Origin: Treponema sp.
GTDB lineage: Bacteria; Spirochaetota; Spirochaetia; Treponematales; Breznakiellaceae
Direction: 5' to 3'
Assembly (NCBI GenBank): GCA_031256115.1
Contig: JAIRRF010000027.1
Coordinates: forward strand, 1-6,606
DNA: 6,606 nt
Shown here: positions 1 to 5,764 of the stretch, one piece after another
Position numbering within the stretch: position 1 is the stretch's first letter
Layout of the letters: each line of letters opens with the position of its first letter
Notes under the pieces: model-generated
What the model saw: only the letters and a program-made list of their open reading frames with translations
The model's database searches: none
What the model was told of the DNA's origin: nothing
Made by a program: the position numbers and the translations under genes

Positions 1-146
1 GGATTGGTTATGATGGTCCGTGTCCGCAGATCTATTTCGTCGATAAGCTCCGCAATAATCCTGTGGATCACTCCATGACCGCAGCCGCCGCAGTATTTGG
101 TTTGAACCCTGCGAAGGCTTTCCGGGTACCCGTATAGTTTTATCAT
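1..146 (-). CDS. 2-oxoacid:ferredoxin oxidoreductase beta subunit (TPP-binding), N-terminal part
   Basis: Only the first 48 codons lie in the window; the gene runs off at position 1. The translation starts MIKLYGYPESLRRVQTKYCG and continues with GCGHGVIHRIIAELIDE. The block KYCGGCGHGVIHR is the typical start of the thiamine-pyrophosphate-binding beta subunit of 2-oxoacid:ferredoxin oxidoreductases (VOR/KOR class). Its two cysteines and the GHG segment occupy residues 19-25. With the alpha subunit it would decarboxylate a 2-oxoacid to the acyl-CoA and pass electrons to ferredoxin in the cytoplasm. The ATG at 146-144 overlaps the alpha-subunit stop (ATGA), so the two are probably translationally coupled. 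A gamma subunit would be expected further downstream, outside the window. The substrate (branched-chain 2-oxoacid or 2-oxoglutarate) cannot be decided from this fragment. Confidence 0.9.
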   Translation of the reverse strand, partial: MIKLYGYPESLRRVQTKYCGGCGHGVIHRIIAELIDEIDLRTRTIITN

Positions 147-1243
147 TTTTTATCCTTGGCTGTGCAAATCCGCATGATCTCCCGAAAAACTTCTTCTTCC
201 GTGGGAATTACCCCGCCGGAATGTCCCAAAAGATGAACCTCGGGCCGTTTTACCCCGCCGGGAATTTCCAGAGTGGCAAGCCTTACATCCTCAACCATCT
301 GGCCCAGGCTCATTTCTACCGTCAGAATAGGCTTATCGGCAGCAGCAAGACCCAGGGCCTTGTAGGGGAAAGGCCACAGGGTGATGGGCCGGAAAAGCCC
401 CACCCGAACTCCCGCCTTTTCCGCCAACTGTTTAGCCCCCAGACACACCCGGGCGCAGGTTCCAAAGGCAGCCAGAGTAATGTCAATCTCATCACTTCCC
501 ACATATTCATAGCGGGTTTCCGTTTCTTTGATTTCTTCGTAGCGTTTAAACCTGGCTTTAGTGATCGCTTCCAGTTCTTCGGGGACCAGATTAATTGAAG
601 TGATATGCCGTGAATCCCGGCCACCATTCGGGGCTTCATTCATTTTACCTACAATCCAGTCCCGGCGGGGCAATTCCTGAGGGGATTTATGTGCAGGCAG
701 GATCAAGGCTTCCACCATCTGGCCTATCATGCCGTCTGCCTGAATAATCACCGGGATACGATATTTGTCGGCCAGATCAAATGCTTCGTAGGTAAAATCC
801 GCCGCTTCCTGCACGCTTTTTGGCCCCAGAACAATACAGTAATAATCGCCGTGCCCTCCGCCTCTGGTAGCCTGGAAGTAATCCGCCTGTGATGGGGCGA
901 TGTTTCCAAGTCCCGGCCCGCCCCGGACAATATTGACCAATACCAGGGGAATATCCGCCCCCGCGGCATAACTCATTCCTTCCTGTTTAAGACTTACACC
1001 GGGACTGGAAGAACTGGTCATTGCCCTGGCTCCGGCGCAGGAAGCGCCGTAAACCATAATTATCGCCCCTATCTCACTTTCGGCCTGGATAAATATGCGG
1101 CCCCTGTCCAGCATATGTTTTGCCATGTAGGCGGTAATTTCATTTTGTGGTGTGATGGGATAGCCAAAGTAGGCGCCGCAGCCCGCCCGGATGGCAGCCT
1201 CGCCAATGGCATCGTTCCCTTTCATTAATACTTTTTCGTTCAT
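143..1243 (-). CDS. vorB: 2-oxoacid (3-methyl-2-oxobutanoate type):ferredoxin oxidoreductase alpha subunit, VorB-like
   Basis: The product is 366 aa, a normal length for this family. It starts MNEKVLMKGNDAIGEAAIRA, followed by YPITPQNE (residues 28-35), QAESE (53-57), TSSSSPG (76-82) and SQADYFQATRGGGHGDY. These are hallmarks of the pyrimidine-binding alpha domain of VorB/KorA proteins. The C-terminal part (EIDITLAAFGTCARVCLGA, then RPITLWPFP) matches the transketolase-C-like domain II. It forms the oxidoreductase with the neighbouring ferredoxin and beta subunits, typically converting branched-chain 2-oxoacids to acyl-CoA during amino-acid fermentation. I place the start at 1243, not at the upstream ATG at 1291. 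The family N-terminus begins there, and the ATG overlaps the ferredoxin stop as ATGA, whereas the extra 16 residues lie inside the ferredoxin gene. The name follows the common VorB label for this alpha-type protein; some databases use vorA. Substrate specificity is inferred. Confidence 0.92.
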   Translation of the reverse strand: MNEKVLMKGNDAIGEAAIRAGCGAYFGYPITPQNEITAYMAKHMLDRGRIFIQAESEIGAIIMVYGASCAGARAMTSSSSPGVSLKQEGMSYAAGADIPLVLVNIVRGGPGLGNIAPSQADYFQATRGGGHGDYYCIVLGPKSVQEAADFTYEAFDLADKYRIPVIIQADGMIGQMVEALILPAHKSPQELPRRDWIVGKMNEAPNGGRDSRHITSINLVPEELEAITKARFKRYEEIKETETRYEYVGSDEIDITLAAFGTCARVCLGAKQLAEKAGVRVGLFRPITLWPFPYKALGLAAADKPILTVEMSLGQMVEDVRLATLEIPGGVKRPEVHLLGHSGGVIPTEEEVFREIMRICTAKDKK

Positions 1244-1470
1244 GTTTCCGCTGTTTCCAATGCACAGACTTCTATGCAGACATCGGGGCATACTTCGTAA
1301 CAGTTGCCGCAGGCAATACAGTTGTTTGGGTTTTTTGCTTTTACCGGATAACTTCCCGATGTATTAAGCTCTGTATCCGGTTCGAGTACCTTAACCGGGC
1401 AGGCGCGGATACAGAGGTAACAGCCCTTGCATAGTTCCCGGTTGATCGTGATAGTTCCCTTCTTAGCCAC
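1240..1470 (-). CDS. 2x[4Fe-4S] ferredoxin subunit of the 2-oxoacid oxidoreductase
   Basis: A 76-aa protein with two complete cluster motifs: C14-x2-C17-x2-C20-x3-C24-P and C51-x2-C54-x2-C57-x3-C61-P. Two extra cysteines at 65 and 69 follow. This is the delta/ferredoxin-like subunit that carries electrons out of the VOR/KOR-type complex. As the first gene of the operon it precedes the alpha subunit, with which it shares an ATGA overlap. The start codon is GTG (1470-1468). It is supported by a good ribosome-binding site, AGGGGAAG at 1484-1477, about 8 nt upstream. The linker between the two clusters (residues 25-50) is longer than in a minimal 2[4Fe-4S] ferredoxin, as is usual for these dedicated subunits. 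Confidence 0.93.
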   Translation of the reverse strand: MAKKGTITINRELCKGCYLCIRACPVKVLEPDTELNTSGSYPVKAKNPNNCIACGNCYEVCPDVCIEVCALETAET

Positions 1471-1476
1471 GAAAAA

Positions 1477-1484
1477 CTTCCCCT
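1477..1484 (-). promoter_or_regulatory. Shine-Dalgarno site deciding the GTG start of the ferredoxin gene
   Basis: On the minus strand AGGGGAAG is followed by TTTTTC and then the GTG at 1470. This is the strongest ribosome-binding site in the window and justifies the non-ATG start. Confidence 0.7.
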
Positions 1485-1509
1485 GCGGTGAATTTGTGTT
1501 TATCCCTGC

Positions 1510-1531
1510 GGATTATGGGTATGTATAATCC
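1510..1531. promoter_or_regulatory. Inverted repeat upstream of the vor operon (possible operator)
   Basis: GGATTAT (1510-1516) and ATAATCC (1525-1531) are perfect 7-bp inverted copies around an 8-nt spacer. The repeat lies 40-61 nt upstream of the ferredoxin GTG and overlaps the proposed -10 hexamer of the vor promoter. A dimeric repressor site would fit, but so would a chance repeat in AT-rich DNA. No T-run follows on either strand, so it is not a terminator. Confidence 0.35.
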
Positions 1532-1557
1532 TAACCGAAAAATGCAGGATTAATCAA
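1528..1557 (-). promoter_or_regulatory. Possible sigma70-type promoter of the vor operon
   Basis: On the minus strand TTGATT (1557-1552) and TAGGAT (1533-1528) are separated by 18 bp. Each matches the consensus at four of six positions, so this is a weak call. The hexamers are correctly oriented about 60 nt upstream of the ferredoxin start. Confidence 0.3.
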
Positions 1558-1697
1558 CAGAGTTGACAGTATCCGAAGCCCCATGCATTTTGGTATTTCA
1601 GCTATACCTTTTTTACACGGAAACATGTAATTATAATATCATATGTCCTATACGGAGCATGAAATGATAAATTGTGGTTTTAATTGTACAGACGTAA

Positions 1698-1733
1698 TAA
1701 TAAAAAAGGATACCATTAAATTAATCCTTATTT
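1698..1733 (-). terminator. Possible intrinsic terminator of the RNA-binding protein/hydrolase unit
   Basis: On the minus strand AAGGAT (1729-1724) pairs with ATCCTT (1711-1706) across a 12-nt loop. One mismatch and three more A-T pairs extend the stem outward. The 3' arm runs into six T residues. It lies about 95 nt downstream of the hydrolase stop. The stem is short and AT-rich, so efficiency is doubtful. Confidence 0.35.
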
Positions 1734-1828
1734 CTGAAGCATTACCACAAAATATTTTGGAATAATAATTAAATCAAATAATGCGGCTAAATAGGAGGTA
1801 GCTAAGGCGTTGCGTTTCATAGAGTTTC

Positions 1829-2467
1829 TTAGAAATAAACGCCTTTTTCCCTGCCTATTGTTGTCCTTGCGCCGTGGCCGGGGAAAACAACAGTATCTTC
1901 GTCCAGGGTAAAAAGTCTCTGTAAACTCCGGGCAAGGATTTCTTGTTCTCCTCCGTACAGATCCGTCCGGCCTATTCCCATTCTGAAAAGCGTGTCCCCG
2001 CTTATCAGTATTTTTTCTTCTTTCCAATAGAGTCCGATTGAACCGGGACTGTGGCCGGGAAGATGCAGAATCCGGAAAGGTCCCAGTTCATGTCCTTCCT
2101 GTAAAAGGAGGGTGGCTGACGGCATGGGTTTCCATAGGGTTTCTACATAGGCGGATGCGCCTACGGCGGCAAAATCCTGGCGGTGAAATTCCAGAGATTC
2201 GGGTCCCAGCTTATTCGCTTCTTCCTGGTGGATGGCAATTTCGACTGATGGAAAAGCGGCGGCAAGTTTCGGCAGGGCGGCAATGTGGTCAAAATGGGCG
2301 TGGGTTAATACAATATAACGGGGATTCAGATTAAGTTTTTCAAGCCGGGCAAGAATTGTTTCCCCCTCGCCGCCCGGATCTACAACAATGCATTCTTTCT
2401 CATTTTTTGGCAGGGGGATTATCCAGCAGTTGGTTTGAATTTCACCGACCGTTAGCCGGTAAATCAT
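1829..2467 (-). CDS. MBL-fold (glyoxalase II-like, YcbL/GloC-type) metallo-hydrolase
   Basis: A 212-aa cytoplasmic metallo-beta-lactamase-fold hydrolase of glyoxalase-II type. Visible metal ligands are the THAHFDH motif (H56, H58, D60, H61), H139 in LPGHSPGS, D158 in SGDTLF and H198 in FPGHG. GIGRTDLYGG (164-173) is typical of the short YcbL/GloC-like group, which lacks the long C-terminal substrate domain of classical glyoxalase II. The family hydrolyses thioesters such as lactoylglutathione; the actual substrate here is unknown. I choose the ATG at 2467 because MIYRLTVGEIQTNCWI matches the family N-terminus and GGGGGTGGAG precedes it. An upstream in-frame ATG at 2509 would add 14 unrelated residues. 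The gene overlaps the 3' end of the RNA-binding protein gene by 26 nt, so the two are probably co-transcribed. Confidence 0.9.
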   Translation of the reverse strand: MIYRLTVGEIQTNCWIIPLPKNEKECIVVDPGGEGETILARLEKLNLNPRYIVLTHAHFDHIAALPKLAAAFPSVEIAIHQEEANKLGPESLEFHRQDFAAVGASAYVETLWKPMPSATLLLQEGHELGPFRILHLPGHSPGSIGLYWKEEKILISGDTLFRMGIGRTDLYGGEQEILARSLQRLFTLDEDTVVFPGHGARTTIGREKGVYF

Positions 2468-3041
2468 TGTCTCCACCCCCGTCTTCCTCCTCCCTGCGGC
2501 TGCGGGCATAGTTTACCGTTAAGGGTCTGCCCCTGAAACTTTGACCGTTTAATGCCTGGATCACATCATCAGCTTTTGTATCGCGGACCTGAACAAAGGA
2601 ATAATTGTCCAGGATACGGATTGCGCCAATATCTTCCCGGGCAATTTTTGCCCGGGCGTTAACCAGAGCAAGGATTTCCCGTGGAAACACTTTTCGATTC
2701 CGGCCAATGCCTACAAAAAGTCGGGCAGATTCTTCTTCGCTTAATGTATTTGATCCTTCTGTATCTGATTCATAATTGTTTCGATTTTCCCGGTTTTTCT
2801 CCCGGATTTTTTTTCGTTCCCTGTCATATTGGTGATGAGCGCCGGAAGATAAACCGGCAGTTTTTCCGGGGCCTGAATCTTCGGCTGACAGTAAAAGATA
2901 GGCTGCCATGTAAGAGCGCCGGAAAAAAGGAACTTCCTGTCTGAATATGGAACGGCAGCGGTTTAATAAAACCGGATCAGCTTCATTTTGAATCTTATCC
3001 AGGAGAACCTGTAAACGTTTTCTTATGCTCTCTTCGTTCAT
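2442..3041 (-). CDS. Stand-alone DbpA-type RNA-binding domain protein
   Basis: A 199-aa protein with three parts. Residues 1-52 are probably helical and resemble nothing I can name. Residues 53-105 are a polar, charged and probably disordered linker (REKNRENRNN). Residues 107-180 form a clear DbpA RNA-binding domain, an RRM-like fold: RLFVGIGRNRKVFPREILAL, then GAIRILDNYSFVQV, then RGRPLTVNYAR. In most bacteria this domain is the C-terminal tail of DEAD-box helicases such as DbpA, where it binds 23S rRNA. Here there are no helicase motifs at all. The length and intact reading frame argue for a real stand-alone protein, not a broken helicase. It ends in a charged tail (RREEEDGGGDND). Its stop overlaps the start of the hydrolase gene by 26 nt. 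Only a weak GGAT lies just upstream of the ATG. An RNA-chaperone or ribosome-assembly role is inference. Confidence 0.85.
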   Translation of the reverse strand: MNEESIRKRLQVLLDKIQNEADPVLLNRCRSIFRQEVPFFRRSYMAAYLLLSAEDSGPGKTAGLSSGAHHQYDRERKKIREKNRENRNNYESDTEGSNTLSEEESARLFVGIGRNRKVFPREILALVNARAKIAREDIGAIRILDNYSFVQVRDTKADDVIQALNGQSFRGRPLTVNYARSRREEEDGGGDNDLPANGR

Positions 3042-3067
3042 GATCCAATTTAACCATGATCATACAG

Positions 3068-3096
3068 TTTACTCAAGACAGCTTATTACATATACT
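3068..3096 (+). promoter_or_regulatory. Candidate promoter of the tyrosine phosphatase gene
   Basis: TTTACT (3068-3073, four of six matches) and TATACT (3091-3096, five of six) are spaced by exactly 17 bp. The expected transcription start is about 3102-3104, next to the ATG at 3105. This would give an almost leaderless transcript, consistent with the absence of a Shine-Dalgarno sequence before that ATG. Confidence 0.45.
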
Positions 3097-3104
3097 GTTG
3101 TTTA

Positions 3105-3890
3105 ATGACTTCCATACAGCAACAGCTATCCATTGGATGCCGTCTTCCTTTGGGTGGTTTGTTAAATACCAGGGAATTAGGCGGGTACCCGGTATCCGTG
3201 TGTGAAAATAAAGACGGTAAACATGAGTGTGCTAAACACGGGCGTATTAAACGGGGGCTTATTTACCGTTCCGGTTCACCGGAGAATATAACCCCGGAGG
3301 ATACTAAGATTCTTGAAGATCTGGGAATAAAAACAATTGTGGACTTCCGTTCTTCGGGTGAAAAAACTGCGGCTTTTTATCTTAATTCCGTAAAAAAAAT
3401 GGTTAATCTTCCCATAGATGCGGGAAACCTGATTGGCGTAGTTCTGAAAGATGGTGAATGGTTTATTAATCCCGATAACGCAGGTGCTGAGTCGGAAATG
3501 CTTAAGCTCTATTCTATAATACCTGTTGAGGGAATCCCCCGGTACAGGGAACTTTTCTCGCTCCTGGCGGATCCGGATAATTCTCCGGTTCTCTACCACT
3601 GCTCTGCCGGAAAAGACCGGACAGGTCTGGCTTCGGCATTAATTCTCTATGCTCTGGGAGCAGCCATGGAAACAATTATGAAAGACTATCTGGCTTCTAC
3701 AGAAAACCTGGCTCCCTACTGGAAATCCTATACCCGGACAAAACCGTATTTGGTTCCCTATTATACCGTTAAAGAAAGTTATCTATTGTCAGCTTTTGAA
3801 ACAATTGAGAAATACGGCGGTATGGAAAAGTACCTTGTGAAAGAACTGGGAGCCGATCCGGAACGGTTGCGTAAAATCTACATTGAGTAG
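3105..3890 (+). CDS. Tyrosine-protein phosphatase (CX5R, IphP/Y_phosphatase3 type)
   Basis: A 261-aa cytoplasmic protein with no signal peptide or membrane segment. The catalytic P-loop is H165-C-S-A-G-K-D-R-T-G174, with nucleophile C166 and phosphate-binding R172. The family N-terminal pattern is present: LLNTRELGGYP (19-29), HGRIKRGLIYRSG (45-57) and the IVDFRSSGE segment (78-86), whose D80 is a candidate general acid. This is the bacterial dual-specificity/tyrosine phosphatase family that dephosphorylates phosphoproteins and in some members phosphoinositides; the substrate here is unknown. No Shine-Dalgarno sequence precedes the ATG, and a promoter-like -10 ends 8 nt before it. The gene is divergent from the RNA-binding protein gene and convergent with tetR, so it is probably monocistronic. 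Codon use looks like that of its neighbours. Confidence 0.9.
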   Translation: MTSIQQQLSIGCRLPLGGLLNTRELGGYPVSVCENKDGKHECAKHGRIKRGLIYRSGSPENITPEDTKILEDLGIKTIVDFRSSGEKTAAFYLNSVKKMVNLPIDAGNLIGVVLKDGEWFINPDNAGAESEMLKLYSIIPVEGIPRYRELFSLLADPDNSPVLYHCSAGKDRTGLASALILYALGAAMETIMKDYLASTENLAPYWKSYTRTKPYLVPYYTVKESYLLSAFETIEKYGGMEKYLVKELGADPERLRKIYIE

Positions 3891-3899
3891 TTGGGGCTG

Positions 3900-3924
3900 G
3901 CCGCAAAGCCGGTTACTTTGCGGC
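3900..3924. terminator. Hairpin between the convergent phosphatase and tetR genes
   Basis: GCCGCAAAG (3900-3908) and CTTTGCGGC (3916-3924) form a perfect 9-bp GC-rich stem with a 7-nt loop. One arm is the last codons of tetR (Ala-Ala-Lys), and the tetR stop at 3915-3913 lies in the loop. The position fits a shared bidirectional terminator for converging transcripts. Neither strand has a T-run after the stem, so it may instead be a 3'-end-protecting hairpin. Confidence 0.45.
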
Positions 3925-4491
3925 AATCAAACCGTTTACTGCCAGTTCTGCCGCTTCTTTAAGTTCTGCTCCGGATTCCCTTTTTAATACAACCAAACGG
4001 AAAATTGCCGCCTCAAAAAGGCTGTTAAAAAGATCATTGGCGGCTGCCACATTAATTTTTTTTATTTCGCCCTGCTTCATTCCGTCAATGAGCATGGCCG
4101 ACATAATATGCCTAAGCCTGACCGTCCGGCGGCGGATGATATTCGGGTTTTTGGATTTAAAAAAATCCAATACTATGGAAAGCAGAAGGCGGTTTTCTTC
4201 CAGGTGCTTAAGAATCAGTAAAAGGGTTTTTTTTATTTTTTCCGGACAGGAAAGCGGTCCTTCCTTAATCTTTAAAATATCCTGCTCCAGATCCGCCATA
4301 AATTGTTTAATGCTGAAATTAAAAATTTCCTGCCGGTTACGGAAATACATGTACAGGGTAGTCCTGGTAATATTGCACTTGTCGGCGATCTTCTGGAACG
4401 TTGCGTCTTCAAAACCTTCTTCGATGAATACATCCAGGGCTTTTTTCAGGATCTGTCTGCGGCGCTTTTCATGTTCAACTACAATCGACAT
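3913..4491 (-). CDS. TetR/AcrR-family transcriptional regulator
   Basis: A 192-aa one-component regulator. Residues 10-57 form the TetR_N DNA-binding domain: RRQILKKALDVFIEEGFEDA, then the helix-turn-helix TFQKIADKCNITRTTLYMYF at 31-50. The remaining residues are helical and hydrophobic, fitting the ligand-binding and dimerisation domain, which is too variable to suggest an effector. The start has a good Shine-Dalgarno site (GGAAG, 7 nt upstream). It is the last gene of the pilZ-methyltransferase-tetR unit, 13 nt after the methyltransferase stop. TetR proteins usually repress their own operon or a divergent neighbour. The palindromes at 6142-6232, at the head of this operon, are therefore candidate operators; this is an inference, not something the sequence proves. 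Confidence 0.9.
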   Translation of the reverse strand: MSIVVEHEKRRRQILKKALDVFIEEGFEDATFQKIADKCNITRTTLYMYFRNRQEIFNFSIKQFMADLEQDILKIKEGPLSCPEKIKKTLLLILKHLEENRLLLSIVLDFFKSKNPNIIRRRTVRLRHIMSAMLIDGMKQGEIKKINVAAANDLFNSLFEAAIFRLVVLKRESGAELKEAAELAVNGLIAAK

Positions 4492-4498
4492 GTATAAA

Positions 4499-4503
4499 CT
4501 TCC
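4499..4503 (-). promoter_or_regulatory. Shine-Dalgarno site of tetR
   Basis: GGAAG on the minus strand, separated by 7 nt from the tetR ATG at 4491. It sits in the 13-nt gap right after the methyltransferase stop, which supports translation from a shared transcript. Confidence 0.6.
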
Positions 4504-4504
4504 G

Positions 4505-5764
4505 TTATAATTTTTCGTATTGGTACAGCCATGTGTCCACAGCTCCGCATTTTAATTCCCGGCAACTGTCGGCCTTCCTGCCAAAATGAGACTCAAATCC
4601 GATATGATCGCAAATAAGAGCCATTTTCCAGCCGGGAAATGTTTGGCCCAATACTGCCATGTCCCTGTACCGTTTTTCTGCTTCTCCGCTTTCTCCCATC
4701 CTTCTGCCGTAGGGCGGATTAGTGATAATAAATCCCTCCGGCACAGAATGAACAGGAGCTCTTTCCATGGGAAGGTTTTGTATGCTTACGCCGACTGATC
4801 CCTTTTCTCCCGATCTTTTTAACATTTTTCCCGGCAGGGAAAGGGCATTTCTTAAATTTTCCCGGGCCAGGGAAACCGCCTTATCGTCGGTATCGCTCCC
4901 CATTATACAAATTGGCCTTGTATAATCAATCTTTTCCGCCAATTCCCGGCGAATGGCATCTTCCGTATCTTTGTTTCCAAAAGGTAACATTGAAAAAGTA
5001 AAACTTCTGCCCAGTCCCGGGGCCTGGTTCCAAGCGTACAGGGCAGCTTCAATTACTATGGTACCGGAACCGCAGAAAGGATCCCAGAGGGGGAATTTTC
5101 GCCGCCACCCGGAAAGGAGGATGATTGCGGCGGCGGTGCTTTCCCGCAGGGGAGCGATGCCTCCAACGGGACGATAACCCCGTTTATAAAGAGGGTCTCC
5201 GGAAAGATCCAGCAGCACCGATACTTTATCCTTCTCTATGTGGACACGTAATTCTGCCTGTTTTATCTTTTGTCCGGCGGATGATTCCTGTTCCGGTAAA
5301 CGGTTCAGGCCGTACTTTGTGCATAGCCGTTCTGCCGCTGCTTTGTGAACCACCGCCTGAATGGAAGTTTCCGCCTTCAGCCGGGAATTGCTGCTTCTGA
5401 CCTTGGCGACCCTAAGTCCCATATTGCGGGGGATAAAATCTTCCCAGGGAATTTGCCGGGTTCCTTCAAAGAGGGCGTCAAAATCCAGGGCAGGAAAAAT
5501 TCCTGCTTCCAGGAGCAGCCGATCCGCCGCCCGCAGTGACATGATCGCCCGGTACAGTCCTTCCAGCCCGGTTTTAAAACGAACCTTGCCCCCAAAACCG
5601 CTTTCCAAAATTGCAAAAGTTTTTGTTCCGGACTCATCCGCCGGGCTGTTTGCAGGCAGAAAGATTTTTTTTAATTCGTTGGAGATAATTTTTTCCGCCC
5701 CCACTGCACAAAAAACAACGGCCGTATATTCCTGTTTGGATAGAGATTGGACAGGAGCTGTCAT
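4505..5764 (-). CDS. rlmL: THUMP-domain class I RNA methyltransferase (RlmL/YpsC-type, 23S rRNA guanine-N2)
   Basis: A 419-aa cytoplasmic methyltransferase of COG0116. Residues 13-190 hold the N-terminal lobe and THUMP RNA-binding domain (FKTGLEGLYRAIMSLRAADR at 63-82). The catalytic UPF0020 domain follows: GYRPVGGIAPLREST (196-210), SAM-binding motif I DPFCGSGT (228-235), acidic ribose-binding SDTD (290-293) and active-site motif NPPYGRR (349-355). These are hallmarks of enzymes that methylate guanine N2 in 23S rRNA (G2445 in E. coli). The length fits the single-domain form (Bacillus YpsC type), not the E. coli RlmL-RlmK fusion of about 700 aa; the symbol is given in that sense and the exact target base is inferred. 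The ATG overlaps the pilZ stop as ATGA, with no clear Shine-Dalgarno site, so coupling to pilZ translation is likely. Confidence 0.9.
   Translation of the reverse strand: MTAPVQSLSKQEYTAVVFCAVGAEKIISNELKKIFLPANSPADESGTKTFAILESGFGGKVRFKTGLEGLYRAIMSLRAADRLLLEAGIFPALDFDALFEGTRQIPWEDFIPRNMGLRVAKVRSSNSRLKAETSIQAVVHKAAAERLCTKYGLNRLPEQESSAGQKIKQAELRVHIEKDKVSVLLDLSGDPLYKRGYRPVGGIAPLRESTAAAIILLSGWRRKFPLWDPFCGSGTIVIEAALYAWNQAPGLGRSFTFSMLPFGNKDTEDAIRRELAEKIDYTRPICIMGSDTDDKAVSLARENLRNALSLPGKMLKRSGEKGSVGVSIQNLPMERAPVHSVPEGFIITNPPYGRRMGESGEAEKRYRDMAVLGQTFPGWKMALICDHIGFESHFGRKADSCRELKCGAVDTWLYQYEKL

Larger units (their letters stand above)
1471..1828. other. AT-rich intergenic region between the vor operon and the metallo-hydrolase gene
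   Basis: This 358-nt gap has no convincing gene. The right part (about 1620-1800) is much richer in A and T than the flanking genes. It holds the vor ribosome-binding site, a weak promoter and inverted repeat near 1510-1557, and a weak minus-strand terminator near 1698-1733. Two short open frames, 1643-1765 on plus and 1728-1820 on minus, lack ribosome-binding sites and are not called. I recognise no riboswitch or small RNA here. Confidence 0.6.

Noticed and set aside
221..639. Long open frames antisense to or out of frame with vorB (plus 221-598, minus 322-639)
   Set aside because: They are shadows of a gene with strong family motifs and show no protein features of their own. The same applies to the plus-strand frames opposite the methyltransferase and tetR genes.
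1563..1568. Perfect TTGACA on the plus strand
   Set aside because: The position 17 bp downstream reads CATTTT, not a -10, and there is no plus-strand gene in the following 1.5 kb.
1632..1637. TATAAT on the plus strand in the vor upstream gap
   Set aside because: The nearest -35-like sequence (TTTACA, 1612-1617) is only 14 bp away, and no plus-strand gene follows.
1643..1765. 40-codon ATG open frame on the plus strand in the AT-rich intergenic region
   Set aside because: No Shine-Dalgarno site, no recognisable protein pattern, and open frames of this length are expected by chance; it also runs through the proposed terminator.
1728..1820. 30-codon hydrophobic peptide frame on the minus strand just after the metallo-hydrolase gene (starts MKRNALATSYLAAL)
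   Set aside because: The bases before its ATG contain no ribosome-binding site and its end overlaps the proposed terminator stem. The composition simply reflects AT-rich DNA.
2468..2509. N-terminal extension of the metallo-hydrolase to the ATG at 2509
   Set aside because: The extra residues are low-complexity, read from inside the RNA-binding protein gene in another frame, and precede the conserved family N-terminus.
3042..3079. Possible minus-strand promoter of the RNA-binding protein gene (TTGAGT and TTAAAT, 17 bp apart)
   Set aside because: Both hexamers are weak and the second lies 6 nt before the ATG. I could not separate it from chance in this AT-rich stretch.
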